Of a stretch of 64,000 bases of DNA, positions 34,324-43,002 are shown in pieces. The notes beneath the pieces were generated by a model. It had not been told where the DNA came from, did not search any database, and saw only the letters and a program-made list of their open reading frames with translations. Within the stretch, counting starts at the first letter, position 1, and each line of letters begins with the position of its first letter. The position numbers and the translations under genes were made by a program. This stretch comes from CAXXOK01 sp963674895. GTDB lineage: Bacteria > Bacillota > Clostridia > Christensenellales > Aristaeellaceae. The stretch spans positions 744,001 through 808,000 of the forward strand of contig CAXXCY010000002.1 of NCBI GenBank assembly GCA_963674895.2, read 5' to 3'.

Positions 34324-35214
34324 ATGGATCAAACTATCTTGCAGGTCAATAGCGTCAGCCGTTCCTTCGGCAAAACGCAGGCACTGAAAAACTTGAGCGT
34401 GTCCATTCCCGGGGGGAAGATCGTCGGCCTGCTCGGGCGCAACGGCGCGGGCAAGTCCACGCTATTGCGCATCGTCGGCGGCATGCTCCGGCCCACGGGC
34501 GGAAGCGTGCGGATCGGCGATCAGGCCGTGTGGGACAACAGCAAGGCGCTGGGAGAGCTGTGCATCATCGGCGATACGCCGGATTTCGGGAAGCTGTCCA
34601 GGCCCAAAGACCTGTTCTACGTATGCGGCGGGCTGTTTCCCAATTGGGACGGCGCGCTGGTCCATACGCTGATCAAGCGGTTCGACCTGCCAGGGAACCG
34701 GAAAATCAAAACCTTCAGCCGCGGCATGCAGACCAGCCTGATGCTGGCGGTCGGGCTGGCGAGCAACGCCCCCTTCACCATCATCGACGAGCCGAGCCTG
34801 GGGCTGGATGCGGTGATGCGGGAGCGGTTTTACGATCTGCTGCTGGAAGAAAAGCACAAGGATAAGGGCCGCACGTTCCTGATCTCTACCCATCTGATCG
34901 ACGAGGTGGCGCGGGCGCTGGATTACGCCGTGATGATCGACGACGGAAATCTGCTCTGCGAGGGAACGGTGGAGGAACTCCAATCCGGTACTTTAAGCGT
35001 ATCGGGGGACGCCGACGCCGTGAGGGAGCTGACGGCGGACTGCAAGCTGCTCAAGGAGGAGGAGCTCGCGGGGACGCTTGTGCGCCATGTGCAGCTTGGC
35101 GAAGAGAAAAAGCAAAGTATTTTAATGGACAAGCGCGTGCGCACCGCGCCCATCGGGCTGCAGCGCCTGTTCGTGTTTCTGACCGAGGAAAAGGAGGCGG
35201 AGCGCAATGGCTGA
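34324..35214 (+). CDS. ABC transporter ATP-binding protein
   Basis: A 296-residue ATPase of the ABC-2 type family. Walker A is GRNGAGKST, the Q-loop region contains CIIGDTPDFG, the signature is degenerate as FSRGMQTS (common in YtrB-like ATPases), Walker B is FTIIDEPSLGLD and the switch histidine is in LISTHLIDE. A C-terminal regulatory tail of about 90 residues follows. It overlaps the permease gene by 8 bp and forms one transporter with it. The cargo is unknown. No transcriptional regulator of the GntR type lies beside it, unlike many YtrB systems. Confidence 0.88.
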   Translation: MDQTILQVNSVSRSFGKTQALKNLSVSIPGGKIVGLLGRNGAGKSTLLRIVGGMLRPTGGSVRIGDQAVWDNSKALGELCIIGDTPDFGKLSRPKDLFYVCGGLFPNWDGALVHTLIKRFDLPGNRKIKTFSRGMQTSLMLAVGLASNAPFTIIDEPSLGLDAVMRERFYDLLLEEKHKDKGRTFLISTHLIDEVARALDYAVMIDDGNLLCEGTVEELQSGTLSVSGDADAVRELTADCKLLKEEELAGTLVRHVQLGEEKKQSILMDKRVRTAPIGLQRLFVFLTEEKEAERNG

Positions 35215-35989
35215 GTGGGTACGCAATTCGCGCCTTTCCGGTGTGCTCCGGTATCAGTATAGGACCATCAGCAGACTCGTCGTGTGGACGCTTCTGGTCG
35301 TGCTTGCCGTCAAGCTGCTGGCGCTTCTGACGCCGTCGGTGATCGGTGATCCCTATCCGTTTGACGGTATCCGCGCGGATTTCGCGGTCGTGTTCTTCGC
35401 GGCGTTCGTGATCGGCATCCTTACGGCGGGGCGCGGTTCGCGCTTTTTACTCCGGTTCGGCACGGCGCGCACGCCGGTATGGCTGGGCAACGTGCTGGTG
35501 CTGCTCCTCGGCATGGCCGCGCTGCTTCTGGGAACGTTTCTGCTGAATATGCTGATCGGTGCCGCGCTGTTCCCGCTGTCCAGCCTCTCGCCGCAGGGGT
35601 TTTCCATGGATGCCGCCCTCTATGGCAGAGAGTTGCAAAGCGGGCTGAAGGACTTGCCGCAGCTCATTTTGTACGCGCTGGAATGGACGTCGATCTTCTA
35701 CCTGTACGGCTGTATGCTCCGCCGCTTCCGGGTGCTGACCATCTCGCTGAGCATCGGCATACCGGCGGTTTTCATCCTCCTGATGCTCATCCCTGCCGTC
35801 CGCGAGGCGATCGCCGTTGTCAACGGGCAGAACCAGGGCCAGATCATGGTGCTGGGATTGCGTTGGATCCAAATCCTGCAGGATATTCTCCGCTTTGTCG
35901 CGGAGCACTGGGACAGTGTCCAGCTGACGGCCGGCATCGTCAGCCTGCCGCTGAGCTATCTGATTATGCGCGGCACCAAGCAGCCCTGA
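35207..35989 (+). CDS. ABC transporter permease protein
   Basis: A 260-residue membrane protein with about six hydrophobic segments (for example VVWTLLVVLAVKLLALL, VVFFAAFVIGILTA, VLVLLLGMAALLLGTFLL, and late LSIGIPAVFILLMLIPAV). It has no enzyme motif and matches the general shape of ABC-2 type permeases. Its ATG lies within the end of the ATPase gene. A terminator follows 20 bp after the stop, closing the two-gene unit. Confidence 0.8.
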   Translation: MAEWVRNSRLSGVLRYQYRTISRLVVWTLLVVLAVKLLALLTPSVIGDPYPFDGIRADFAVVFFAAFVIGILTAGRGSRFLLRFGTARTPVWLGNVLVLLLGMAALLLGTFLLNMLIGAALFPLSSLSPQGFSMDAALYGRELQSGLKDLPQLILYALEWTSIFYLYGCMLRRFRVLTISLSIGIPAVFILLMLIPAVREAIAVVNGQNQGQIMVLGLRWIQILQDILRFVAEHWDSVQLTAGIVSLPLSYLIMRGTKQP

Positions 35990-36011
35990 ATGGATTGAAT
36001 TGCCAACGAAT

Positions 36012-36048
36012 CGGAACCGACTGTATTGCGGGCGGTTTCGATTTTTTT
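36012..36048 (+). terminator. Intrinsic terminator of the ABC transporter operon
   Basis: CGGAACCG and CGGTTTCG form an eight-pair stem (one G-U) with a 13-base loop, followed by ATTTTTTT. A second GC-rich hairpin (CACCCCCGAA with TTCGGG-C-GGGGGTG, 36079-36119, bulged) lies between it and the maf promoter. Confidence 0.8.
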
Positions 36049-36136
36049 GTTGGAAAACACCTGTGCTTGCGCACTAAATGCACCCCCGAAGTGTATGCAA
36101 CAAATTCGGGCGGGGGTGTACGCTCCAAGTCCGATA

Positions 36137-36145
36137 TGGTATAAT
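36137..36145 (+). promoter_or_regulatory. Extended -10 promoter of the maf-mre operon
   Basis: TGGTATAAT, a perfect -10 box with the TG extension, 40 bp before the maf start. No convincing -35 box; extended -10 promoters do not need one. Confidence 0.65.
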
Positions 36146-36185
36146 GCAAAGTCAAAGGACGTGTTTTTCCGGAAGGGGAGTGGGC

Positions 36186-36770
36186 ATGGAAACGGCGCTG
36201 TCCGAAGCACGGATCATCCTGGCGTCGGCATCGCCGCGCAGACGCGAACTGATGGCTTATTTCGGCCTGCCGTTCGCCGTCGTTCCGTCGGCCGTACCGG
36301 AGAACGCCCGGGGCAGCGGCCCGGAGCAGGTGCGGGAACTGGCCAGGGCAAAGGGCGCGGATGTGTTCGGCCGCCACCCCGGATACCCCGTGTTTTCCGC
36401 GGACACGCTGGTCTGCCTGGAGGACCATATCCTCGGCAAACCGGTCAGCCATTCGGACGCCGCCCGGATGCTGTCCATGCTTTCGGGCCGGTGGCATCAG
36501 GTGCACACGGGCGTATGCCTGCATATGCCCGGCGGCCGCATGTTGGAGCGTGTCTCGACGACGAATGTTTTATTCCGCAACATAGGTGAAAAGGAACTGC
36601 TCCGCTATGCCCAGTCCGGGGAACCGATGGATAAGGCGGGCGCTTATGCCATGCAGGGCGCCGGCAGCGCTTTGATCGCGCGGATCGACGGCAGTCCGTC
36701 CAACGTAATCGGCCTGCCGCTGGACGCGGCGGCGGACCTGCTGGCGGAAGCCGGCCTGTATTTGTTATAA
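36186..36770 (+). CDS. maf: Maf-family nucleoside triphosphate pyrophosphatase
   Basis: A 194-residue Maf protein, a house-cleaning pyrophosphatase acting on dTTP/UTP or modified nucleotides and long linked to septum formation. Motifs are ILASASPRRRELM at the start, FSADTLVCLEDHILGKP and GAGSALIARIDGSPSNVIGLP. The ATG at 36186 has GGGGAG upstream and lies after the promoter; the open frame extends upstream but across the promoter. It heads the cell-shape operon, as in many Bacillota. Confidence 0.92.
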   Translation: METALSEARIILASASPRRRELMAYFGLPFAVVPSAVPENARGSGPEQVRELARAKGADVFGRHPGYPVFSADTLVCLEDHILGKPVSHSDAARMLSMLSGRWHQVHTGVCLHMPGGRMLERVSTTNVLFRNIGEKELLRYAQSGEPMDKAGAYAMQGAGSALIARIDGSPSNVIGLPLDAAADLLAEAGLYLL

Positions 36771-36795
36771 GAAACCGAGAACGGACGTGTAACGC

Positions 36796-37824
36796 ATGGG
36801 TTTTATTGCGCGTGATCTGGGGATTGATCTGGGGACCAGCAATACGCTTGTCTATGTGAAAGGCAAGGGGATTGTGGTCAACGAACCCACCATCGTTGTG
36901 GTGACAAGCGATCACAGGCAGCGCCCCCGCGCCGTCGGCGACGACGCGAAGATCATGCTGGGAAGGACCACCGAAGGCATCACGGCCATCCGCCCGATGC
37001 GCGAGGGCATCATCAACGATTTCGACATGGCGCAGATCCTGATTCAATATTTCATCCGCAAGGCCATCGGCTCCAGCTATCTTTTGAAGCCGCGCACGTT
37101 TTTAACCTGCCCGTCCTCCATTTCGCCCATCGAGCGCCGCGCCGTGCTGGAGGCCGCCAGAGCGTCCGGCGCACGCAAGGTGTACCTGGTGGAAAAGCCG
37201 TTCGCATCGGCGCTTGGCAGCGGGCTGCCGGTGTTCGACCCCAACGGCTGCATGGTGGTGGATATCGGCGGCGGCACCACGGACATCGCCATCATTTCGC
37301 TGGGCGGGGTGGTGATCAGCCACTCCATCCGTGTGGGCGGGGTGAAGATGGACGAAGCCATCATCAACTTCATCAAGCGCGAGTTCAACATCCTGATCGG
37401 CGACCGCACCGCCGAGGAAGTCAAGCTGGATCTGGGCGCGGCGCTGCCGATCAGCGAGGAGCGCAGGGCGCGCATCCGCGGCCGCGACCTGATTACCAAC
37501 CTGCCGCAGACGACCGAGATCTCCTCAGCGCAGATTTACGACGCCATCCACGATCCGTGCACGGCCATATTGAGCGCCATCAAATGGCTTTTGGAGCGCA
37601 CCCCGCCGGAGCTTACCGCCGACGTGATGCACAACGGCATCTATCTGACGGGCGGCGGCGCGCAGCTGTACGGCATGGACCAGATGATCGCCAGCGAACT
37701 CGGCATCCCCGTGCTTTTGGCCAAGGAGCCCGCGGACTGCGCGGTGCTCGGGCTTGGCAACATCATCGAGAACTTCGATATGCTCGAGCAGCTGGGATAC
37801 GGCGGCTTTCTGAAGGAAAGCTGA
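36796..37824 (+). CDS. mreB: Rod-shape protein MreB (actin-like)
   Basis: A 342-residue bacterial actin that guides lateral wall synthesis. The phosphate-1 loop is GIDLGTSNTLVY, phosphate-2 is VVDIGGGTTDIAI, and the adenosine motif is LTGGGAQLYG. It also has the MreB-typical VEKPFASALGSGLP. The ribosome site is poor (GAACGGA), which is unusual for an abundant protein. It is followed by mreC after 17 bp. Confidence 0.95.
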   Translation: MGFIARDLGIDLGTSNTLVYVKGKGIVVNEPTIVVVTSDHRQRPRAVGDDAKIMLGRTTEGITAIRPMREGIINDFDMAQILIQYFIRKAIGSSYLLKPRTFLTCPSSISPIERRAVLEAARASGARKVYLVEKPFASALGSGLPVFDPNGCMVVDIGGGTTDIAIISLGGVVISHSIRVGGVKMDEAIINFIKREFNILIGDRTAEEVKLDLGAALPISEERRARIRGRDLITNLPQTTEISSAQIYDAIHDPCTAILSAIKWLLERTPPELTADVMHNGIYLTGGGAQLYGMDQMIASELGIPVLLAKEPADCAVLGLGNIIENFDMLEQLGYGGFLKES

Positions 37825-37841
37825 TTTCTGGAGGATAACGC

Positions 37842-39062
37842 ATGGACGGCAACAAGCCGGAAAACAAGGCGCCAAGCCGCAATTCCCGCAGGTGGCGGGG
37901 CCTCAGGCGCGCCGTGATTGTGATCGTGGTGGTTGCTTTGCTTGCGCTTGCGGCCTCGCACCTGTTCGCTTTGATTACGGGCAACGAAACGCTGCGCGTG
38001 CCCGAAAACGGCGTGGCTACGGCATTAACGCCGCTGCAGGTCGGGTTTTCCAGCGTCGTGGACGCGGTGGTCAACTATCTGCGCACATTGAAGCTCCGCG
38101 CCAATCTGGAAACTGCGTACAACGATATCAAGCTGGAAAACGAGCAGCTGGTTTACCAGGCGATGCTCTCGGAGGAACTGCAGTACCGGCTGTCGGTCTA
38201 CGAGGACCTGTACGACGAGATTTCCGTCAACGAAAGCCTGAACCCCGTCGTAGCGACGGTCATCGGGCGCAGCGACGGCAATTATTTCTCGGTGTTCACC
38301 ATCAACAAGGGCTCAAACGACGGCGTGACGGATTTCATGGCCGTCACGATGGAAGGCGCGCTGGTGGGCTATACCTATAACGTCAGCGCGACCTCGGCAA
38401 GCGTCCGCACCATTATCGACAGCGACGCGAGCATCGCCGCGCTGATCTCCTCCACCCGCGACCAGGGCACGGTGCGCGGCACCCTGGGCGTGGACGGCTC
38501 GGCCATGTGCCGCATGTATTACCTGCCGGAGGACCACCTCCCGCGCCCGGGCGACACGGTGGTGACGTCGGGCGTGGGCATGTCGTTTCCCAAGGGCATC
38601 CCGATCGGCACCGTGCGCGAATCCACGCGCGGCATGGAGAGCAACAAAAGCTACGTCGTGGTTGAGCCGATCGCCGATTTTGAACATATCGAGTACGTAA
38701 TCATCCTCCGCTACCAGCCCAGCGCCGAAGCGATCGAATCCAGGGAAACCGGAACGCAGCTGGAACTGGTGCCGATGGATACCGTACGGCCCATTCCGAC
38801 CATCCAGATCGGCTCGGACTTCTTCCAGCTGGCACCCACGCCTGTGCCCACGGAAACGGCGCCGGTGGAAATCGTCCAGGAGGACGGCACCGTTCTCTAC
38901 GTCACGCCCACGCCGGCGGGCGGGACGAACTCCATTGAATACAACGTGCCCGACGGCGCCGATCAGGACGCCAATCCCTACGGCTATACCCTTCCGCCGA
39001 CGCCGACGCCGACGCCGACCGTGCCGCCGCTTGACCTGACAGTGGAGGATGATACCGAGTGA
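37842..39062 (+). CDS. mreC: Rod-shape protein MreC
   Basis: A 406-residue protein with a basic N terminus, one membrane helix (VIVIVVVALLALAASHLFAL, about residues 26-45), a coiled coil (about 85-115) and the paired beta-barrels of MreC (VATVIGRSDGNYFSVFTINKG onward; VVTSGVGMSFPKGIPIG). Beyond about residue 300 there is a long Pro/Thr-rich tail (TPVPTETAPVE, TPTPTPTPTVPP) absent from most MreC proteins, likely spanning part of the wall. The stop overlaps mreD as GTGA. Confidence 0.92.
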   Translation: MDGNKPENKAPSRNSRRWRGLRRAVIVIVVVALLALAASHLFALITGNETLRVPENGVATALTPLQVGFSSVVDAVVNYLRTLKLRANLETAYNDIKLENEQLVYQAMLSEELQYRLSVYEDLYDEISVNESLNPVVATVIGRSDGNYFSVFTINKGSNDGVTDFMAVTMEGALVGYTYNVSATSASVRTIIDSDASIAALISSTRDQGTVRGTLGVDGSAMCRMYYLPEDHLPRPGDTVVTSGVGMSFPKGIPIGTVRESTRGMESNKSYVVVEPIADFEHIEYVIILRYQPSAEAIESRETGTQLELVPMDTVRPIPTIQIGSDFFQLAPTPVPTETAPVEIVQEDGTVLYVTPTPAGGTNSIEYNVPDGADQDANPYGYTLPPTPTPTPTVPPLDLTVEDDTE

Positions 39063-39613
39063 TCCGCAAAGGCATACAGTTTACGGCGCTCATACTGCTC
39101 TCCTACCTGCTGCAGACGACGGTGGCGGGCGATGTGGCGATCGGCGGCGTGGCGCCGAACTTCGCGATCGCGATCATCGCCATCGTCAGCATCGCGCTGG
39201 GGCGCAAATACACGTTTGTCATTTCGCTGGCCGTTGGTTATCTGCTGGAGATCATGATTCCGTCGCTTGACTACATCTACCTGATTCTCTATCCGGTATG
39301 CGCGATGCTGGGTTCCCTTGCGTTTTCGGACAAGAGCGAGCGCAGGATGGAGGAGGAGCGCACATCGGGCAAAAAAACCGTGCGGCTGCCCGCGCCAATC
39401 CGCACGATGCTGTGCGCGCTTTTAAGCATTGCGGTTTTTGAAAGCGTGAACCTGCTGTATATCTATTTAAGCGGCATCCGGTTGGACGCGGGGCATTACA
39501 GCCGCGCGCTGATTTCGGCGCTGTATACGACGCTTTTGGCGGGGCTTTTGCAGTTTCCCATCCGCCGGTGGCTGGGGATACACAAACTGAAAAAAGCCGC
39601 GAGACTTTCGTAG
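39059..39613 (+). CDS. mreD: Rod-shape protein MreD
   Basis: A 184-residue membrane protein with about five hydrophobic segments, of the usual MreD size and place after mreC. The start is GTG at 39059, overlapping the mreC stop. A soluble, charged loop (FSDKSERRMEEERTSGKKT) lies in the middle. MreD sequences are poorly conserved, so the call rests on topology and position. Confidence 0.85.
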   Translation: MIRKGIQFTALILLSYLLQTTVAGDVAIGGVAPNFAIAIIAIVSIALGRKYTFVISLAVGYLLEIMIPSLDYIYLILYPVCAMLGSLAFSDKSERRMEEERTSGKKTVRLPAPIRTMLCALLSIAVFESVNLLYIYLSGIRLDAGHYSRALISALYTTLLAGLLQFPIRRWLGIHKLKKAARLS

Positions 39614-39634
39614 CGGACCCGGAAAGGACATGCG

Positions 39635-42184
39635 ATGATTGGGAAAAAGAACCGTGATCCGATGCGGCAGGGGTATAACCTGCCCGTGCGGTACCTTGCG
39701 TTTTTAGGTATCGTGATTGTGATATTCGTGTTTCTGATCACCGGCATCGCGGGGCTGCAGCTCAATGCGGGGTACGAGTACCAGCAGACCGCCGAAACGC
39801 GCAGAACCACGAAGATCACGCTGCGCGGCAGCCGCGGCATGATCACCGACGCCGACGCCGTAATCCTTGCCAAGGACGAGATGATCTACAACGTCACCTT
39901 TTACCGCGACGCTTCCCAGAACACGACCAGCGATTATATAGCGTTCACGCAGGCGATTTCCGAGGCTATCGATATCATCGAGGCAAACGGCAGCGAGCTG
40001 ACCGTGGATTTCGTCATCCGCCGCAAGCAGGCAGGGGAAGAGGAAGTCAGCGAAAGCGCGAACGTCGCGGTGGGCGACTGGGAGTTTTACTTCGGTTCGG
40101 GCGTATCCGAGGCCGTGCTCCAGACCCGCGAAACGCAGTGGCGCAACAACAACTACTTTTCCGTGACCGGCGTTCCCACCGCGGCCGACGCGATTGAAAG
40201 GCTGAAGAAACGCTACCAGATTCCCGACGGCATGGACGAGGAGAAGATGCTCAAGGTCATGGCCGTCTACTCCGAGATGCAAATGAACCTGTTCCTCTCC
40301 CAGCCGGTCGTCATCGCCGAGGACGTTCCCTACGAGACCGTGATCGAGATCGAGACCCGCTCCATGAACCTGCCGGGCCTGGAGATATCCGTGGGCACCA
40401 AGCGCGTCTATCCGCGCAGCACCCTCGCGGCGCAGGTGATCGGATACATCGGCGCGATTCCCTCCACCACCAAGTGGGAGGAGCTGCAGCCCAAGGGCTA
40501 CAAGTATTCCGATACCATCGGCCTGGACGGCATCGAAGCCTCGATGGAGGACTGGCTGACGCAGAACAACGACGCCAGGCAGGGCTACCGGATCGTCGAG
40601 CGCGACAACGTAGGCAAAATTACCCGCGAGCTCAGCTATGTGGAACCGCAGGACGGCAATAACGTCAAGCTGACCCTGTACGCAAGCTACCAGCAGCAGG
40701 CGGAGCGCGCGCTGGCGCTGAACGTGGAAACCACGCGCGCAGCGCAGGAAAAAAAGCTGATGCTCAACTCGTGGCTTGAAAGCAACCGCGCCGATATCGA
40801 AAGCCGCAACTGGGAGAAATACCCGCTTTCACTGGCCGACCGCGCCGCCATGATGGTGATCGATATGGACGGCCGCGTGCTCGCCATGGCCAATTATCCC
40901 ACCTACGACCTCAACGCCCTGATCGCGGCCGGGGATGAGAGCCGCGAAATTCTCACCGACGAACGCAACATTTTGATGAACTACACTATCCATGCCCGCG
41001 CCACGCCGGGATCGATTTTCAAGATGGTCTCCTCGCTCGGCGCGCTGATGGAAGGCGAGCTGATGCCCGACGAAACCATTTCCGACGGCGGATTGTTCAT
41101 GCTGTATACCTCCGACCCCAACACCGCGCCCAAATGCTGGATTTCGGCTTCGCAGCGCTATAAGCACCAGTACCAGACCATCGTGCAGGGCATCTCCAAC
41201 AGCTGCAACTTTTTCTTCTACACGCTGGGCGCACGCCTTGGGGAAACGCGGCTGTACCAGTATGCGTCCGAGTTCGGGCTCACCAGCCGCACGGGTGTGG
41301 ACCTGCCGGGCGAGGAGCGCAGCGTGGTCGGCAACCAGACGAGCCTGTACGATCCCTCCAAGGCGATGGACGAAGCCTCCCAGGACACCGCCGTGCCGAT
41401 CATCGTGTTCAACTCCGTGAAAAAACACCTCAGGAACCAGGGCGCCATTCGCAATATCACCTATGACGACGAAAGCCTGAACCGCTGCGTCAAGCGCCTG
41501 ATGGACATGGCGGTGAACACCAGCCAGTCGGACTGGGTTGTCTCCATGCGCCCCATCCTGATGGAAGAATTGAATATGACGCGCGAGATGGTGTACCTGC
41601 AGGCGGTTATCGGCGATACGTACAACTACCTCAACGATATCAAATGGGGCGGCGGCCAGACCATCCAGGTAGCGATCGGACAGTCGATCACGGTGCTTAC
41701 GCCCGCTGCCGTCAGCCGGTATGCCGCGGCGCTGGGGAACGGCGGCGTGGTGAACAACCTGATGATCGTGGACAGCATCACGTCCCCAGAAGGCGACATT
41801 TTAAGCCAGCGAACGCCCACGACGATCCATGTGTTCGAAAATTCCCAGGAGTATCTGGATTTGATCCTGCAGGGCATGAAAGGCGTTGTGGACGAAAGCG
41901 GTACGGCGGCCAAATACTTCACCACATGGAAATACCGCGAGGACGTAGCGGCCAAAACGGGAACGGCGGAAGTCACAACCATCGACCTGGAGAACAACTC
42001 CTGGTTTATCATGCTCGCGCCCTTTGACGAACCGGAAATCTGCGTGGTCGTGTTCATCCCCTCGGGGCTGAGCGGCGGCGAGGCGAGCCTTGCCGCGCGC
42101 GAATTCGTGGGCTGGTATCTGGACCAGAAAACCCTGCGCACGACGGACGCCGGTTTCCCCGGCGGCAACATGCTTGCACCATAG
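39635..42184 (+). CDS. mrdA: Penicillin-binding protein 2 (elongation transpeptidase)
   Basis: An 849-residue class B PBP that cross-links peptidoglycan in the elongation complex with RodA. A short basic tail and one membrane helix (YLAFLGIVIVIFVFLITGIAGL) precede a long PBP dimerisation domain and the transpeptidase. The active-site serine is in TPGSIFKM (SxxK, about residue 466), the SxN motif in ISNSCNFFF, and KTGT in AAKTGTAEV. The N-terminal domain is larger than in E. coli PBP2 (633 residues), as is common in Clostridia. It follows mreD by 21 bp. Confidence 0.92.
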   Translation: MIGKKNRDPMRQGYNLPVRYLAFLGIVIVIFVFLITGIAGLQLNAGYEYQQTAETRRTTKITLRGSRGMITDADAVILAKDEMIYNVTFYRDASQNTTSDYIAFTQAISEAIDIIEANGSELTVDFVIRRKQAGEEEVSESANVAVGDWEFYFGSGVSEAVLQTRETQWRNNNYFSVTGVPTAADAIERLKKRYQIPDGMDEEKMLKVMAVYSEMQMNLFLSQPVVIAEDVPYETVIEIETRSMNLPGLEISVGTKRVYPRSTLAAQVIGYIGAIPSTTKWEELQPKGYKYSDTIGLDGIEASMEDWLTQNNDARQGYRIVERDNVGKITRELSYVEPQDGNNVKLTLYASYQQQAERALALNVETTRAAQEKKLMLNSWLESNRADIESRNWEKYPLSLADRAAMMVIDMDGRVLAMANYPTYDLNALIAAGDESREILTDERNILMNYTIHARATPGSIFKMVSSLGALMEGELMPDETISDGGLFMLYTSDPNTAPKCWISASQRYKHQYQTIVQGISNSCNFFFYTLGARLGETRLYQYASEFGLTSRTGVDLPGEERSVVGNQTSLYDPSKAMDEASQDTAVPIIVFNSVKKHLRNQGAIRNITYDDESLNRCVKRLMDMAVNTSQSDWVVSMRPILMEELNMTREMVYLQAVIGDTYNYLNDIKWGGGQTIQVAIGQSITVLTPAAVSRYAAALGNGGVVNNLMIVDSITSPEGDILSQRTPTTIHVFENSQEYLDLILQGMKGVVDESGTAAKYFTTWKYREDVAAKTGTAEVTTIDLENNSWFIMLAPFDEPEICVVVFIPSGLSGGEASLAAREFVGWYLDQKTLRTTDAGFPGGNMLAP

Positions 42185-42195
42185 GCGGTGGCGCG

Positions 42196-43002
42196 ATGAT
42201 CAACACCTGGATGCTTGCCTCGGGAAAGGGCGGCGTGGGGAAGTCCACGCTGGCGGCCGCGCTCGCCGTCGCGCTGGTGCGCGCGGGTAAAAAGGCCGCG
42301 CTGATGGATATGGATATCGGGCTGCGGAGCCTGGACCTGCACCTGGGGATGGAGAACAGCGTGGTGTTCGACGTGCTGGATTACGTGCGCGGCGACTGCA
42401 AGCTGATGCAGGCGGTGCACAAGCACCTGACCATGCCGTCGCTGGGGCTGCTGCCCGCCGCGCAGCTGGGAACGATGGAGGACATCGACGCAGACCAGAT
42501 CCGAAATATCGTCGGTAAGCTGCTCGACCACTATGATTATGTCCTTGCGGACGCGCCCGCGGGACTTACGCGCGGGCTGAAAAAAATCCTGTATGGCGTA
42601 GACAACACCCTGCTGGTCGTTACGCCCGACGACGTTTCCATCCGCGACGCGGAGCGGATCGTGACCCTGTGCCGGGAGGAAGGGAGACCCGCGCCGATGA
42701 TCATCGTCAACCGGGTAATGCCCGCGCTTGTGCAAAGCGGCGATATGTATGCCCCGCAGACCGTGGCCGATACGCTGGATGTGCCGCTGCTGGGGTATGT
42801 GCCGGACGATCCCGAGGCGCTCAGGGCGCTTCACAGGCATCAGACCTTTATGGAAACGGACTGCCCGGCAAGCCATGCCGTCGAGCGCATCGCCAGGCGG
42901 CTGATGGGGTTCACGGTGCCCATGCCGGACGTCGCGCCGGTCCCGCGGGGAAAGACCGGCTGGTTTTCCGGATCGCGCAGAAAACGGGGTGAACAGGCAT
43001 GA
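42196..43002 (+). CDS. minD: Septum-site ATPase MinD
   Basis: A 268-residue deviant-Walker ATPase. The loop is SGKGGVGKSTLA near residue 9, with MDMDIGLRSLDLHLGMEN and the VLADAPAGL and VVNRV-like (IIVNRVMP) motifs of MinD. The C terminus ends in a short Trp- and Arg/Lys-rich stretch (GWFSGSRRKRG) rather than a clear amphipathic membrane helix. It lies between the PBP2 and RodA genes; no minC or minE is next to it, although in many Clostridia minC directly precedes minD here. Confidence 0.88.
   Translation: MINTWMLASGKGGVGKSTLAAALAVALVRAGKKAALMDMDIGLRSLDLHLGMENSVVFDVLDYVRGDCKLMQAVHKHLTMPSLGLLPAAQLGTMEDIDADQIRNIVGKLLDHYDYVLADAPAGLTRGLKKILYGVDNTLLVVTPDDVSIRDAERIVTLCREEGRPAPMIIVNRVMPALVQSGDMYAPQTVADTLDVPLLGYVPDDPEALRALHRHQTFMETDCPASHAVERIARRLMGFTVPMPDVAPVPRGKTGWFSGSRRKRGEQA

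Noticed and set aside
32350..34332. 660-codon open frame opposite leuS
   Set aside because: Antisense shadow of leuS; the product is rich in His, Arg and Ala with no recognisable fold.
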